64,000 nucleotides of DNA from Perkinsus olseni. Taxonomy: Eukaryota > Perkinsozoa > Perkinsida > Perkinsidae. The notes beneath the pieces were generated by a model, which saw only the letters and a program-made list of their open reading frames with translations, searched no databases and was not told the origin of the DNA. The stretch covers positions 42,589-106,588 of the forward strand of contig JABANP010000150.1 in NCBI GenBank assembly GCA_013115135.1. Direction: 5' to 3'. Positions 42,636-55,139 of this stretch are shown one piece after another. Position 1 is the first letter of the stretch; every line of letters starts with the position of its first letter. The position numbers were made by a program, and so were the translations under genes.

Positions 42636-45600
42636 GAGAATCTTTCTCAGGCGCCGCCGGTGGAGGCTGAGAAGGATCGATCGAAGAAAGCAGAGGTGAG
42701 TGACTGCAATTTTGTGGCGCGCGACAAACCTTTAAATGAGGCCTGACTATGATGTTAGGAAGAATCTGCGCTTTTCGTCCAACGGTTGAATTTAGGTGGA
42801 AACTCCTCAGAGCCCCTCAAAAGTGACCGGGAAGGTCAGCACGGCCGCAGAGGTAAATAACAGCGTCGTCGGGAGTATCTTTCTTGTATCTTCCGCGTGC
42901 GCAACTTGGAGTGTTTAGGAGCATCCCGCGTCCGACTCTCCGGTTACGTTGCAGCCGGTGCTGCCTCCTCCTCCGCCGTCGTCGAAAAACCACGAGAAAT
43001 TCGACACGCCAGAGGAGCCTTTGAGCAGTCTTAGCAATTCATCAACGCCTAATGGTGGCGTTGAGGAAAAGCAAGAGAGCAAGATTGAGCAAGAGAAGCC
43101 GAAATCGGAGAGTGAGGATGTGTGGGAGCCTCCTGCCTGGGGTCAAGAGCCCGCCTCGACTCCTGCCGTTGATGCTGAGCTTGACTATGATGGAATTTTG
43201 GGTGACTCCTCCTGGGAGGCGGAAGACACTGGCAACGCTGGAAAGAGCAGTGGACTTCGGGAAAGGGAAGCGGACGTGCCGGACAGTCCAGCGGTGTTCT
43301 CGAGCGAGAAAGCGGCGGCAGCAGCATCCCCTTTGAAGGTGAAAATGGGCGGAGCGAAGCGATTTTTATTTGGGTATTTTCAGGCGCCTAGTCCAGCGGG
43401 GGAGGATATCGGATGGGGAGCGTTGTTATCTAATGATGAATGGGGAGAACAGGAAAAGGACTGGACGATGGTGGCTGGAGGGAAAGATGACAGTAGGAGT
43501 ATCTTAGGTTGAAGCGTGGTGATTGTGGAACAGGTCACAGCCGAGAAGAGGAGGAAGCTTCAAAGACAGCCCAAACGCCACGTAATTTTCCGCTGTTCAC
43601 CACCGTGAAAGATGCGCCCTTCCGTTCAGACTCTCCCCGTCGTCTCCCCTACCCGCACCCGCGATACCATTGGATTCAAGGCCTGACGCTGAAGAGAAGG
43701 AAGGGGAATTGATAAGGGAAGGTACTACAAGGAAGGGCGAAATTCGCTTGTTTAAAGTGCTCGGAATAAACCGCCGGGTTGGTGAGCGATCGGGGTCGTG
43801 TCAGATGCGAACGCTCTCGATGAGAAGGCGTCTCTTGAGGGGACAGACGAGCGACCAGGAGCCGCCCCAGTCGAGGCGCCGACTGAGCAGGTGGAGGTTG
43901 ATGGAGTGGCTGAAACTGCGCCTGATGCCGCCGGGAAGGAGGAGCAGAAGTCTGTCGATGATGGTAGGAGAAGGGACGGCCGATGACTAGGGAATGAGGC
44001 GTCCGTCGGACAGAGTCGACGCCGGTGGAGCCAGTCGAAGGTTCGGGAGTAGAGGCGGAAAGATGCAGCACGACCGACGATTTCTGTTAAAGAACCGGAG
44101 ACTCAGGAGTCGGCTGAGAAGGAGGAAGGTAGTAGTTGGCCGGGGGCTCGAGGGTACTCTAAGTTTTCGAGGTGGTTGGCGGAGGAGTGGTATGGAAGTT
44201 TGTGTATTATTGTTCAGCTCCAGCCAATGCTGAGGACCACGAACGATCTAACTCTATCGATTTCTTCGATGAAATTTTGGGAGGCGATTCGCCTAAGGAG
44301 TCGCCCGAGGCCGACAAGGTTGAATCTGAGCCCTCGCCGGCCGACAAGAGAGAGGATCTTGTCCAAGGTGAGTGACGGGAACTTAGCAGTTCCATTCTCG
44401 CAGCTTGTGTCTTGGCACGCCTTCAACTCTGCTCGGCTCGGGGACCTCTGCGTCCTTGCCTTTGTCGGTGATTGCCACTTTCGTCTTTCATCCTACTGCG
44501 ACAAGACCGATATGGAAGGCTTTTTCAGCTGCCGAACTCTCGCCGATCGCCGCTCCTCCTGCACTCCCCATACCACCACCGCTGCCACCAAAGGCACCGA
44601 AGGCGCTTTCTGAAGGGATCAGGAAATCGTCTGGCAGCAGCGTGGGGTCCCCGGAAGATGATTCGGCAGGTGAGAGGGTGCTGTTAACGAGGCGGGGTGG
44701 ATGGTGGTCCGGTCGTAGGGGAGCACGGAGCGGCTACTCCCCGCGTTGCTGAGTCGGCGAGCATTGCTCCGACGAGGGCTCCTTGGGGGAGGGAAGATGA
44801 GTTGCATGACGGGAGGAGTCAGCAGACAGAGGAGCGCATCAGGTAGGGCGGAGCGAAGCGATTTTTGAATGGCATTTTTCGTGCTAAGACATTGTTTTGC
44901 TACCACTGGCTGGCAGCGGTTGTGATGGTCCTGCCAAAAGTGAGATTAATCGTCCGCCTCCATCACCAGGTGAGAGAGAAAATGGGCGAATTATTCCGAT
45001 CCTTCTAGGAAAGTGGGATATTTTTTCCTGTCAGTTCACTCTCCCCGAGTATCTTTGGACCGTTCGTATCGCGCCCGGATAGTCGACCACAGCAAAAGGA
45101 TACAATCTTTGGAAGAACGGATGTAGTAGACGGGGACGCACGGTCATAACAGCCCGGAGGCGTGGTAGACCTCTCCGCATGGCACGAGGGGAGAGAAGTC
45201 AGAAAATCGAAAATTTTGAACCCGAGGATTTGAACGAGTTGATGAGGTCGTATCTTTCTGTGACGGGAGAGATTCATGCTCGAGCAGTTGAGAAGTTTTT
45301 GACGTTGGAGAATTCAGAGAGGAGTTCACCGTCTTGGTCATCCTGAGGTCGAGACAGTCACAAATGGCGCTTAAAATTCTGTATTGTAACTTCTGTTCTC
45401 ATCTTTCGCTTCGATGATTCTCTGTCGATGGTCGATGGCAGCATTAGTAATCTCATCAGGCTTGTGTGGTTTAGGTCCGAGGAGAGGAAGACCTTCGACG
45501 ATTACCTGAAGGAGAACTCTGATACGATCGCGCAGTTGCAGGCGAAGCTGTCTGACATGAGCACAGCCTTGGAGGCGCAGAAGGCAGAGAATGCCGAGTT

Positions 45601-47685
45601 GCACGGGAAGGTGGAAGAACAGCAAAAACGACTGGACGAAGTGACGGAGGAACAGAGGAAGCAGAAGGAGGCTGTGGAGGGGGTCACTCAGCAGGTGGGA
45701 GCGAGTGGTTCTCTCAGTTGAAGGGGGTTGATTGTTGCTTCGCTCCGCCCAGACAGCCGAGTTGTCTTCCACTGTCGCTGCCAAGTCCATGGGGGCCGCG
45801 GCAGATGGGGAGGAGTTGGACCCAGAGAGCACCATCAAGGATCTCCCGGATTTCGTCCGGACGCGCGACCGCGAAGACATACTCGCATTTGTGCAGAACC
45901 TCCTCAAGGCGAAGAAGAAACAGGAAACGATGGTGGGTGGCTAATTTCGTGGCGCGCGGTCATACTTCGTGCTCTGTCCATTCAGTATCAATCCCGTCTC
46001 GAGTCTGGCTCGGTGTACTCGCAGAGGTCTCGGTCTATGATGGCACGGAATGGTCGACAGTATCTGCAGCAATTGGATTCCTCCTCGCCGGCCTCCTCCA
46101 TCAGTCGAGCACAGAGGACAGGAAGCGCGAATAAGTGACGACACGAAGTTGCTTCGCTCCGCCGGAGATCTCACAATTTTCAGGCGACAGAAGCCGAACA
46201 GCAGCAGAACGTACGGTTCGGCCTCCCAGGCTTATCCCGCACGATCCTTCCATCGGCTCATGGAGGAGTATGATAGCGATGATGATGGCCTCGGGACTGC
46301 CAGGGATAACATCATGCGCTCTCCTGCCGAGGTCTCGCAGTTCGATCTGGATGACAGTCGGTTGTCTGATGTCAACAGCAGTTCGGGTGAGTTTGGCATC
46401 TGAGTTGTGGGCCGCTTCGCGGACGTTGATTCCCGTTTCCGAGCGAACCCTGCTGGTTCCCCCTCTCAGGTTTGATCGCCCGACTGGAGTATCTCTCGAA
46501 TCACTGCCGCTACGCTGTGCCGTCCTTCGCGAGTAGAGAGGAGGCTGAGGCAGCTAAGAGGACTCTAGAGGAAGCAGCTGCTTCGACTGATGCGATGGTG
46601 GGGTCCGCATTTGCGAAGGTAAAATGACAGGTGCAGGGATCGAACCCGGGATTGGCGCTTCTGATCAGACTATGGAAGTCATATCGTTCTCATGGGATTC
46701 CTCGACTCTACCACAGAGCCCCTTGATATCAAAGGCGACTCTGTTCAAAGCGTTCTCGTGCATGCCAGGAAAGCTGGACGAGGTGAGGTTATTCAGCGTG
46801 TGTTCATACCAAATTTCCTCTGAATCATGGCAGCTGTTGAAGTCGTCTACGAGATCCCCTTTGTCCGTCGAAATGCAGCAGCAAGTGAGAGCTATGCTCG
46901 GTGCCATGTGGAACATCACCCTCAACGAAGATTCTCACGACAATCCGATACTCGCTGAAGGTAGCCTCACGATAACCGTCACTGCGCCACTTAATTCACC
47001 TTTCTTCAGGCTCGAGCCTCCTGCCCAGTCTGGTCCAGGTCTTAGCCCGATATTCAATCGACGATCGGCAGATTTGCAAGAACGCTTGTGGCCTCTTACT
47101 GACACTCATGACCAACGACAGCAAGGTAAGTGTCCTTGCTTGTTGGGGTCCATTCGGTTGGTTTTGGAAAAGTTGTCGTCGTTACTTAAAGCTTGTGACG
47201 CTTTGAGATTGCAACGCTAAATAATTGAGACTCCTGTGGACCCCGGTTAAGTATCGAATCGTTCTGAATGTTTCTCAAATGTCTTCCCCCTACAGTTGTA
47301 TTCTCATAACGAAGATCGCTCTTTTTAGATCTCTCTTACAGTAGACGATCTAGTGTCCCTTCTTTCAGCTTTGTCGTGACTTCCTGGCGATCGACGGAGG
47401 CCTCAGCGTCCTCACTTCGGTGTTGCGGACGCACAAGTTCGAACAGGAAGATGCGGCGACCGAACAGGTGAATTCGCCGCGTGATCACTCTCATTACACA
47501 GTTCTCCTTCACAGGCTCTGCAGTGCATTTTTTTACTCGCGACGGTGGTTCCAGACTGTCGAGCCACCATCGGCAGCCAAATCGACCGATTTACTTTGGA
47601 CCGTCTGCAGGGCATCAGGCACGCCTCGAGGTTGAGGGACATATTATTTCGGCCTACCAAGACGAAGACAGCCAGCAACCGATAG
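42636..47685 (+). CDS. Long disordered, coiled-coil, armadillo-like protein
   Basis: Many plus-strand exons. Disordered acidic part: ENLSQAPPVEAEKDRSKKAE, EHPASDSPVTLQPVLPPPPP, ESKIEQEKPKSESEDVWEPP, DYDGILGDSSWEAEDTGNAG, APSPAGEDIGWGALLSNDEW. Middle: DLNELMRSYLSVTGEIHARA with VEKFLTLENSE, then coiled coil EERKTFDDYLKENSDTIAQL, LSDMSTALEAQKAENAELHG, EEQQKRLDEVTEEQRKQKEA; DGEELDPESTIKDLPDFVRT; SFHRLMEEYDSDDDGLGTAR. C-terminal helical repeats look armadillo-like: EMQQQVRAMLGAMWNITLNE, CRDFLAIDGGLSVLTSVLRT, ALQCIFLLATVVPDCRATIG, ending TKTKTASNR at 47683-47685. Introns carry family A, B and C copies and an antisense tRNA piece. The start is not identified; it may be one gene with the Sec16-like part, consistent with a secretory scaffold, or two genes. 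Confidence 0.5.
46620..46725 (-). repeat. tRNA T-arm sequence antisense in a plus-strand intron
   Basis: The plus strand reads GGTGCAGGGATCGAACCCGG, the complement of a T arm, at about 46630. The intron (GTAAAATGACAGG to CCACAGAG) lies between STDAMVGSAFAK and PLISKATLFK. In the plus-strand gene the tRNA piece is antisense. Confidence 0.65.
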
Positions 47686-49281
47686 TTGGATGTGGGGAGA
47701 GACTTCAATGAACCATTGCGCGGCTGTAAACTGTGTTTTTTACTTCACCCTGCCCCTTCGGGGCCACTGACCATACGGTGTCTCTCATTGCCGATTTCTT
47801 GTGTCCAGTAAATGGTAGCGGCCCCCGTCATGATAATCCTGAATATCAGGTTGACGTATGGTGGTGTCGCTCAGAGGTTGAGCCTCAAACCAGTCCGACG
47901 CGTAACTACGGTCTTGGAGGCTCCAACAAAAGCCTCTTCGTTTCTTTGCTATTCCTGCATCATGCAGGCTGCATGGCCGTGTCGCCTCGGCGTGCCGTAG
48001 GCCACTTGAGTAACGAGAGCTCCACCTTTAACTCGAGCCCCACACTCGAGCTGATAATAACGAGATTTCGCGGCGCAGTCCTTGACAGGGCCAAAAACAC
48101 GGGGTGTTTATTTTTGACCGTGATTTCTTCGGTATGGAAGGTCAGCGTCGAGCTACTCAGAGGCTCTGAGTTCTCTGAGTCAGAGCACCTGTAGTACGTT
48201 TCAAAAGCTTCATGATCGGAAACCACAGGGCGCCCTCCGACGATGGCTTTCGCCTGCCATAGTTATAGAATACCACTCCACTGTTTTGTCTCCGTGTACT
48301 GCTAAAAGAGTTATTACGCTCTGTAGGCTCTGCCGTCAGTGCTGGCCGAAGGTGCCATTCATAGACAGCATTTGCAATCACATCCTGCAATCACGCCACT
48401 CCATTACCACCGAAGCAGCCGATAAACTTCATCGCTCGAAGAGGATGCGTTATGAGCGGAGCACAGCAAGTAGCAATAGGCACATCGAAGTCAAGGAGTA
48501 CGACTCTGCATGCGAGCGATGCGTTATTTTATCTCTCATCTGCTGCTCTGCTAGGAATGCATTTTGGTCTGCTGAGCAGCCGTGGGATGTCATTCGATTT
48601 CTAGGGTCCAGTATTTCGCACCCTGGTTACATTACTCGCTTTGACTGTGAGGAATCTTCACAGAACCCGTTTCGGAGTCAAAGATACTGTCTGGTTTTAT
48701 TCTCCCACGGGAATTATATTTTAAGGGAGCCTTATTTTATAAGGAATCTTGGCGGCAATGAGGGAAAGCAACCCAAGGAATGCTTCAGTACGTCACACAG
48801 TGGTTCCGGCACACCATGTGCTTCCTTGGAACGGCTTTCTGTGGAAGGACTGAAATTCGGACTCTGAGCATACGGACGGTATCCAGCTCCGGCGACACTC
48901 CGGAAAGAAAACAGTGGTTTTGCTGAAGCGAAGAATGGGCGTACTTAGCAATCTGAAGGAGAGCTTAGTTGGAGAGCGAAGCAAAGGCGATTGAGCCCCT
49001 CAATTTGAGGACAACACCTCATCAGCTGCTCCCATGGCAAGAGCCAAATTGACGCAGCTGTCGTCCAAAGAAGGCTGAGGGAATATGGAAGGTTGAGCTT
49101 CAGTTAAACTGAATCAGTTTCATCATGAGCGAAAATAGTTTCATACTTCCGGATCGTAAGTCGTTCAAGATTCGCGGATGCAGCCGTTCAAAGTCTGTTC
49201 GATTGACGTCGCTAAAGTAATCTGAGGATTTTGATGACCATTTTAAAGTTTAAAATTTAAACGATTCGTTTTGACGAACGA
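47686..49281. other. Gene-poor stretch
   Basis: Open frames here (for example 48286-48867, plus) show no recognisable domain, no signal peptide and no consistent exon pattern. Short hydrophobic or Ser-rich runs only. I see no supported gene. Confidence 0.4.
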
Positions 49282-50395
49282 GAATTTAACGGTAAATTCT
49301 TAGTAGGTAAATTATTTACCTACTTTGTTAGGACCGCTCCGTTTCTGTCCTGCTTTTTGCACGTCGTGCAGTGCGCGACTCGCGTAACGCCAGCTCAACA
49401 GCACTTCAAGAGCTGCGATTGACAGTAGCAAGAGCCTGCGACACATGCCCTATGTCACGCACAGTATTTCTTAAAGACTTTCGCGACTAGAGAAGAGAGC
49501 CGTGTACCCCCTAAATACAATACTCGTCAATTTAAATTAACGCAAAGAGTTTCAGTTCGATGGTAAAACTAGTGATGCCCAGAATGAACGGCTACCGGAC
49601 TTGTAATATTGATAACGGTGATAACCTCAGCGCAACTTAGTTGCTGTCAGCAACTTGCTGATATCAATGTTGCTACAATATCACAAAACCGGCAAATCAA
49701 TTGCTCTAGTTTGACAGTAGCGAAGAAACGGCGAATTTGTAGTTGCTCCTTTCCGAATAGGAATCAACGGCGTAGTTGATAGTTGCTGCTTCGAACGCAG
49801 CAAATGCTGCGATTGCCTTATTGGCACTATAACCAAGGAACTGCTCTTCAAGGAAGTACCGTTACGGTACCATAAGGTACCTACGATAGGTACCATAAGG
49901 GAAAAGCTTCGTCTTATAACTGGAGAGGGGCTTAGGAGCGTGAGCTTTACGCTCCTTAAGGCTTACGTTTCAAGAACCTTACGCCGTAAGGTCCTTATCG
50001 TCCTTCGTTTGAAGTGGGGGACTTGAGGTCGTCGAGCAGGCGGTCCTTAACGTTCTTCGTTGAAGACTTCAACGAAGAACGTTAAGACTTCAAGACTTCA
50101 ACTTGAAGTAGGGGACTTGAGGTCCTTGAGCAGGCGGACTAAGGAATTGCTCCTTATACAGTAGCATCAAGGAGCCGACCCCTAAGGCCCTTACGTTAGG
50201 AGCGTCAGGCGCGTATCGGCTCACGAAAGATAGCGCAGCGTTATCGAAAGTTGCGGCACTGCGATACTGTGACACTGAGAGCGCTATTAACGCATTGCGA
50301 TTGAGACACAATAGGGACAGCGTCCCCACTGTCTTCGGGACAGTGGAGACGAGGAACCACTGGCGTCACGGCGACGCCGTGACGGCGTCGCCGTC
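49282..50395. repeat. Hairpin-dense tract
   Basis: At least a dozen perfect or near-perfect inverted repeats, each different, packed into 1.1 kb. Perfect arms: 49282-49299 (7 bp, 4-nt loop), 49302-49324 (10 bp, 3), 49640-49654 (7, 1), 49856-49870 (7, 1), 49876-49894 (8, 3), 49976-49992 (8, 1), 50046-50086 (20, 1), 50095-50109 (7, 1), 50314-50326 (5, 3), 50326-50346 (8, 5, loop TTCGG), 50365-50383 (8, 3), 50381-50395 (7, 1). An imperfect one lies at 49931-49960. Many have a single-base centre. No open frame or intron signature spans the tract. Confidence 0.88.
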
Positions 50396-50453
50396 ACCAA
50401 TGGTGTCACGCTAGACTCTCGGAAGTCTCGCTGATAGAGCATCCATTTCCCCG

Positions 50454-51260
50454 ATGATCAACTTCATGCTGACTTGGCTGATAGCCGCTCAGGCTCTGGT
50501 AACCACGTCGGCTCAAACCGTTGGGAAGTTCACCCACAGCCTTGGGCCGTTCGATGTATCCTACGTGGTGAACGAGGATCACGAAGTTAGCTTCGTTCTC
50601 TCCTCGAATCGCCCCGGTTTGCCCAATTATCACAGCTTCGGTCCCTACCCTCTGATAGAGGTCACCCCTTCGACTTACACGGTCGACTTCAAGGGTGCTA
50701 AGGATAATGTTGATGTTTGGTACAACACTCTCGTGGCTTATATGATAGCCTCAGGGATGGTCGATCCCGTTCATATGCCCCCACTCGCTGGTATCAAGAA
50801 AGGGGACTTGGTCACCCTAACTTACCTGGGCACGTTCACTTTCACTACCCAGTTGCGAAGCGGGGCCATCAGTTGCGAGCTGGTGTCTCGCGAGATGCGA
50901 GATGGTGTGTATGTGTACAAGGAGGCTGGGGATCCTTCACCTTTTGAGGTACATTTTGACACAAGCAAGCGGTCACGTGGCTCCCCTTTGCATATATGGA
51001 TCGGCTGTTACAAGAACTTCGTTAAAAACCCCTTCGAGCTCTATTACTACCGAACCGTCTCTCTCCCCTACGGGCCTTATGTCCTGGGCTCTGGCTCGGA
51101 AGGTTATGTGAAGGACTTGTTTCGACGGGCCAGGCAGCCCTGCCCAACTAAACATTTTGATGACAACGACTTCAAAAAGGTGATCGCCGTCAACGAGCGA
51201 ACCATTTACGCGACATTTGCTGGTGCTACTCGAGCTCTGACATATAGGGGTCCGGTGTAG
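50454..51260 (+). CDS. Secreted protein of unknown family, intronless
   Basis: A single 268-codon frame with a clear signal peptide, MINFMLTWLIAAQALVTTSA, likely cut after SAQT. The mature part has beta-rich stretches: FTHSLGPFDVSYVVNEDHEV, PGLPNYHSFGPYPLIEV, NTLVAYMIASGMVDPVHMPP, GDLVTLTYLGTFTFTTQL and LHIWIGCYKNFVKNPFELYY. There are few cysteines, so no disulphide-rich toxin pattern is seen. There is no GPI-type tail or TM span. It lies immediately after the hairpin tract and has no intron, unlike most genes here. It may belong to a lineage-specific secreted family; function unknown. Confidence 0.75.
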   Translation: MINFMLTWLIAAQALVTTSAQTVGKFTHSLGPFDVSYVVNEDHEVSFVLSSNRPGLPNYHSFGPYPLIEVTPSTYTVDFKGAKDNVDVWYNTLVAYMIASGMVDPVHMPPLAGIKKGDLVTLTYLGTFTFTTQLRSGAISCELVSREMRDGVYVYKEAGDPSPFEVHFDTSKRSRGSPLHIWIGCYKNFVKNPFELYYYRTVSLPYGPYVLGSGSEGYVKDLFRRARQPCPTKHFDDNDFKKVIAVNERTIYATFAGATRALTYRGPV

Positions 51261-53485
51261 TAGAAGCTCTACTGTAGAACGAAGAGGTTCAAGATGGTCC
51301 GTGGTTAATCGTCATTCGCCCTCGCCGTGAGCGGCTCACGGTTAAGTCGTCTCAAGTGCGTATGAGCTTCATAACATTCTTCAACTGGGTTTTGCACCCG
51401 TCATCTGCCGATCGGTTGCAGCGATCGATCGTCTACTCGGCGCTTTTGTAGGGTTTGGTCAGAAAGAGAGCAAATTCTATAATATTTTTACGATAATCAT
51501 GATATGATTTAAGGACAGTTCTTTGCTGGTTGTCACGTGCGCCAGTGAGCCCGATCAAATAAGGCTTCGTGACATCACCAGTTGATTTTTCTACCCATTA
51601 GTAATACTTGCTCAGTGTACTATTGACTTCATTTTATGAGATAATAACAGAAGGATTGAGGAACTAGAAGACGACAGATTTTTTCTGGCTGTTTATCTAT
51701 GATGTTCACCATGCAGTTCGGAACCTATAGTCTCGTAACGATACTATCTTTCGCTATTGAGGAACTCCACGGATATTTAATCTTTGCTCGTACTTCGTCA
51801 CTGTCGCTTCAATTTGGGACTGTTTACAAAAGCGAGAACTCTGTTGTGTTGCATCAGAATCTTTCGTCGTTAGTGGCCTCCGGCAATACTAGACGGCAAA
51901 CAGCCGGATCGCAAGAAGGTTAGCGTTTCAACCTTCGTCATCGACGAGCGGGAATGCTTAGTGCCCCCTCAGCACCACCTAGTAGACGGAACTGTCAAAG
52001 CGTCGCTGTTTGACGCCTTATGTGGTCTGCCTACTGGGAAAATGCGTATATTAGTATCCGTGACGCATACCGTTCGACAAGCTATAGTACAGGGGATCAA
52101 AAACAAAGAGCCCACCCTCGCTAACTTTTCGACTCTGTAGGACATGGAGGTGCAGCTGGTACCGTTCGGAAGCTCTCAAAAAGTTCCCTCTGACGGTGTA
52201 TTTAGCGATTCGCACTGTACTTCGACTTCCAGCCCAACGAGAAAAATCCCATATAACCTATATGTTATGGGGAAAACAGGCAGAATCATGTGCTGAGCAG
52301 ACCTATTACTGAAACATTCCTTCGTTGATACTCATCGCTGATGAGTCATCAAGATTCAGTCAGTAGATATCTTCTTCCCTAGCTTTCGTCTGGCGCCGAC
52401 TACGTTCATCTGAATATACAGTAATCAGGTCTATTTGCAACAACCCAAGAAGAGGAATGTGCTCCGATAAGAAGCTAAGCTAAGTGGCGGATGATAAGAA
52501 GACAGCAGATGAAAGATTGGATTCCAGACGGCAAAACCCGGGTGTTGTGTCGTTCTCAATCAGCCAGTCTCTTAACACGGGGGTACAATGGCACAGGGAA
52601 GAGAACGACAATGATTGTTCGAACGAAGAATGATTTGATAGAAGAATTGCGTTTCCTTCTCCCTCCCAGTTGCACACCAATGTCTGCTGTCTCCATAATG
52701 CAATACAGCCTAGCGACGATTCCCAATGCCATTCTTTTTTCAACTTATCACTATCGTTCTCCTGTTTTGCTTCGTCATTGAACCCTTCTAATCTTGGGTT
52801 GTTACAAAAAACTTTAGGACTATTCGCATCCCAGAAGCTTTCAATCAGCTAGGGTTGATGGAGAAGGAGGTCACAATGGGCTTGCACTCCGAGAGGCGGT
52901 GCCATGAGAAAAAAAACCCAGCTACGTACCACGTAGTGAATGTTATGATTTTTGGTTGAAAGAGGCCGCTTATCAGTGAGCAAGTAACGCGGAAGTGCCG
53001 CCGAGCGAAGTTGCTACACCCCCGCGGTATTATCACATCAACCTCCTCTCCAATGGTACTTTGTTCATAGTCAATCCACGAGATGCGTGCCTCACAATTG
53101 AGCTAGCAGTACGACACTAGTAATATCTTCAATGACAACCAAGCACAAGCATCGTTACCGAACGCAACGGCTAACTTGAATATCAGCTTGCTTTTCTCCA
53201 CGCGCTGCAGCCAACGAGCGCTTCGATATCAAAGCATCATTCAACAACGAATAGATAGTCCAGAAACGGGAGCACTTTCGGAAAATACCAGTGCAAGGAA
53301 GTGGCGCCAAAGAGGAAAAGTGACAGATGAGAAATAAGCCACGCACACAAAGTTGAAGAGGATAAAGATACTTCTATGTCGCGCTGAGGCGCTAGAACGA
53401 ATGGGAGACCATCATGGGTAATGCCTCCTCGCTTGTGCCACTCTGTAGATCCATTTAGGGCGAGCGACATTAATTCTGCGTTTTC
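51261..53485. other. Gene-poor stretch with a further 8-1-8 palindrome
   Basis: No supported gene. Just after the secreted-protein stop, 51325-51341 is a perfect 8-bp inverted repeat around one base (CCGTGAGC G GCTCACGG), like those in the tract before the gene. Other open frames are short and featureless. Confidence 0.5.
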
Positions 53486-55139
53486 ATGATCTCGCGAGCC
53501 CCCAAGAATATAGTTGTTGTTGTTGCTATGATGGCCTCTCTCGATGACCTTCTCCACGATCCTGTACTGGAGGCCGATTTGAAGCGACAACAGAAGCAGG
53601 TATTATTTTCGTGGCGCGGTGACGCTAGCTTCGTAGTCCCTCTGTTCAGATTGCCTTCAACGACAACTTCCGCCATGCCTTGGCCGACAGGCGTCGATCA
53701 GCCCGGCCGTCGGAGTCCTCCTTTGCCGAAGTGGCCCCCGACTACGTATCAGCCGACAAATTCGAGGAGGCCGGCGGGGCTCCGTGGCAGACGCCCGACG
53801 CCTCTCTTCCGACACTACTGGCTTTACATTCGGAATTGGTCGCATTCGGGAAGTGGCTCGGCCCAACGCCCCAGGAGAAAGCAGAGCGCCACAAAATTGT
53901 TCTGGACGTGAGGGCCATCAGCAGTGCTCTGTGGCCAGAGGCAGTAGTAGTGGAGTTTGGCTCCAGTTGGACTGGGCTCAACCTCCCCGACGGTGATATC
54001 GATTTGGCGATTCAACGGTTACCGGGACCGAAACCATGTACGGGAGAATCTCAAGTTACACATGAACCACTTCGCGAAGGCTCTTCACGTTTCCAAAATC
54101 GCCACGCATATTCACGTCATTGACACCGCGAGAGTGCCGATCGTGAAGTTCATAGACCGTCGTAGCGGCTTCTCCGTTGACGTGGCGTTCGGTCTGCAAG
54201 GAGTGGTTACTAAGAGTGGGGAATGGGTCCTTGCCAACTGCCAGAAAATGCCACAATTGAAGCCTCTATTGATGGTAAGGCTCGTTACTTGGCAGTTTTC
54301 ACGGACTTGTTTGTTTGCTCTCAGTTCCTTAAATTGTTCCTCTCGATAAGAGGCTTGAGTGAGCCGTACAAGGGAGGCATTGGCAGCTACATGCTCTTTA
54401 CGATGTTACTCTGTGTTTTACACTTGAGCGATGGTAATAGAGGGGCGACTGGGTTGAACTATGGACCTATTGGTTGTGAAATTGACGCTCTACCGATTAT
54501 AGTGGATAGGCTGCTGTATTGGTAGGTGCCAGAAGTCCCGAACATTGGCGGAAGGCCTCGCTCGGCCATATTCTCTTCGAATTCTTCCGACTCTACTCGA
54601 ACGACATGAACTACAAGAAGCTCGGCTTGCGGCCGCCAAACGGATCGTCCAAGCAGGCCAGCCTTTACCATCGGGAGAACCCCTCCTGGGTCATCAGTAT
54701 CGAAAGCCCGGAAGATTCTTCTATTGATTTGGGCCGCGGTACCTTCGACTACCCCCACGTAATACAAGCTTTCGATAACGCTTATCTCACTATATGCTCT
54801 GGCGAGCGCAACGGTCGAAGTCTGTTGCTGGTAAGCGGCTTGCTCGGCCAAGGCAGGGGTTTTATAGACGCTCGGGCGAAACTGGAGAAGCGGCTGAAGG
54901 CTGAGGTCCGGCCGGATGTAGTAACCACTGGGTTGAAGGCCGCTAGTATGGCAGCGGGGAAGGGGCAGATCCTATTCAACGACACGAGTGATTCTGATAC
55001 AGAAAGTGACAAAACGGTCGAGAGTTCCTCGGTGTCGGAGAAGTCCGTGAAAGCTAAGCAGCCTCCGAACAAGATACGGCGGACGGTGAGGCTCGAGGAC
55101 ATCGGCGGTTGGAGTGACGACGATGATGAATCCGAGTGA
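53486..55139 (+). CDS. Trf4/PAPD5-like noncanonical poly(A) polymerase
   Basis: Nucleotidyltransferase that adds short A tails to nuclear RNAs for exosome decay (TRAMP type). The start is MISRAPKNIVVVVAMMASLD at 53486 or the inner Met pair at 53526. A family A intron follows DLKRQQKQ. Then IAFNDNFRHALADRRRSARP, SLPTLLALHSELVAFGKWLG and the catalytic centre EFGSSWTGLNLPDGDIDLAI (GS plus D-x-D), VPIVKFIDRRSGFSVDVAFG (third Asp). The central domain reads FLKLFLSIRGLSEPYKGGIG with SYMLFTMLLCVLHLSD, then HILFEFFRLYSNDMNYKKLG, NPSWVISIESPEDSSIDLGR and TFDYPHVIQAFDNAYLTIC (nucleotide-recognition part). The tail is Ser/Asp-rich, ending GGWSDDDDESE. Four or five short introns. Confidence 0.9.

Noticed and set aside
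45228..45245. T-arm-like GGATTTGAACGAG as another tRNA-derived copy
   Set aside because: It lies within coding sequence (EDLNELMRS) and lacks the CC/GG stem of a T arm.
48286..48867. 193-codon plus-strand frame as a gene
   Set aside because: No domain, no signal peptide and no exon pattern; composition like the surrounding noncoding DNA.
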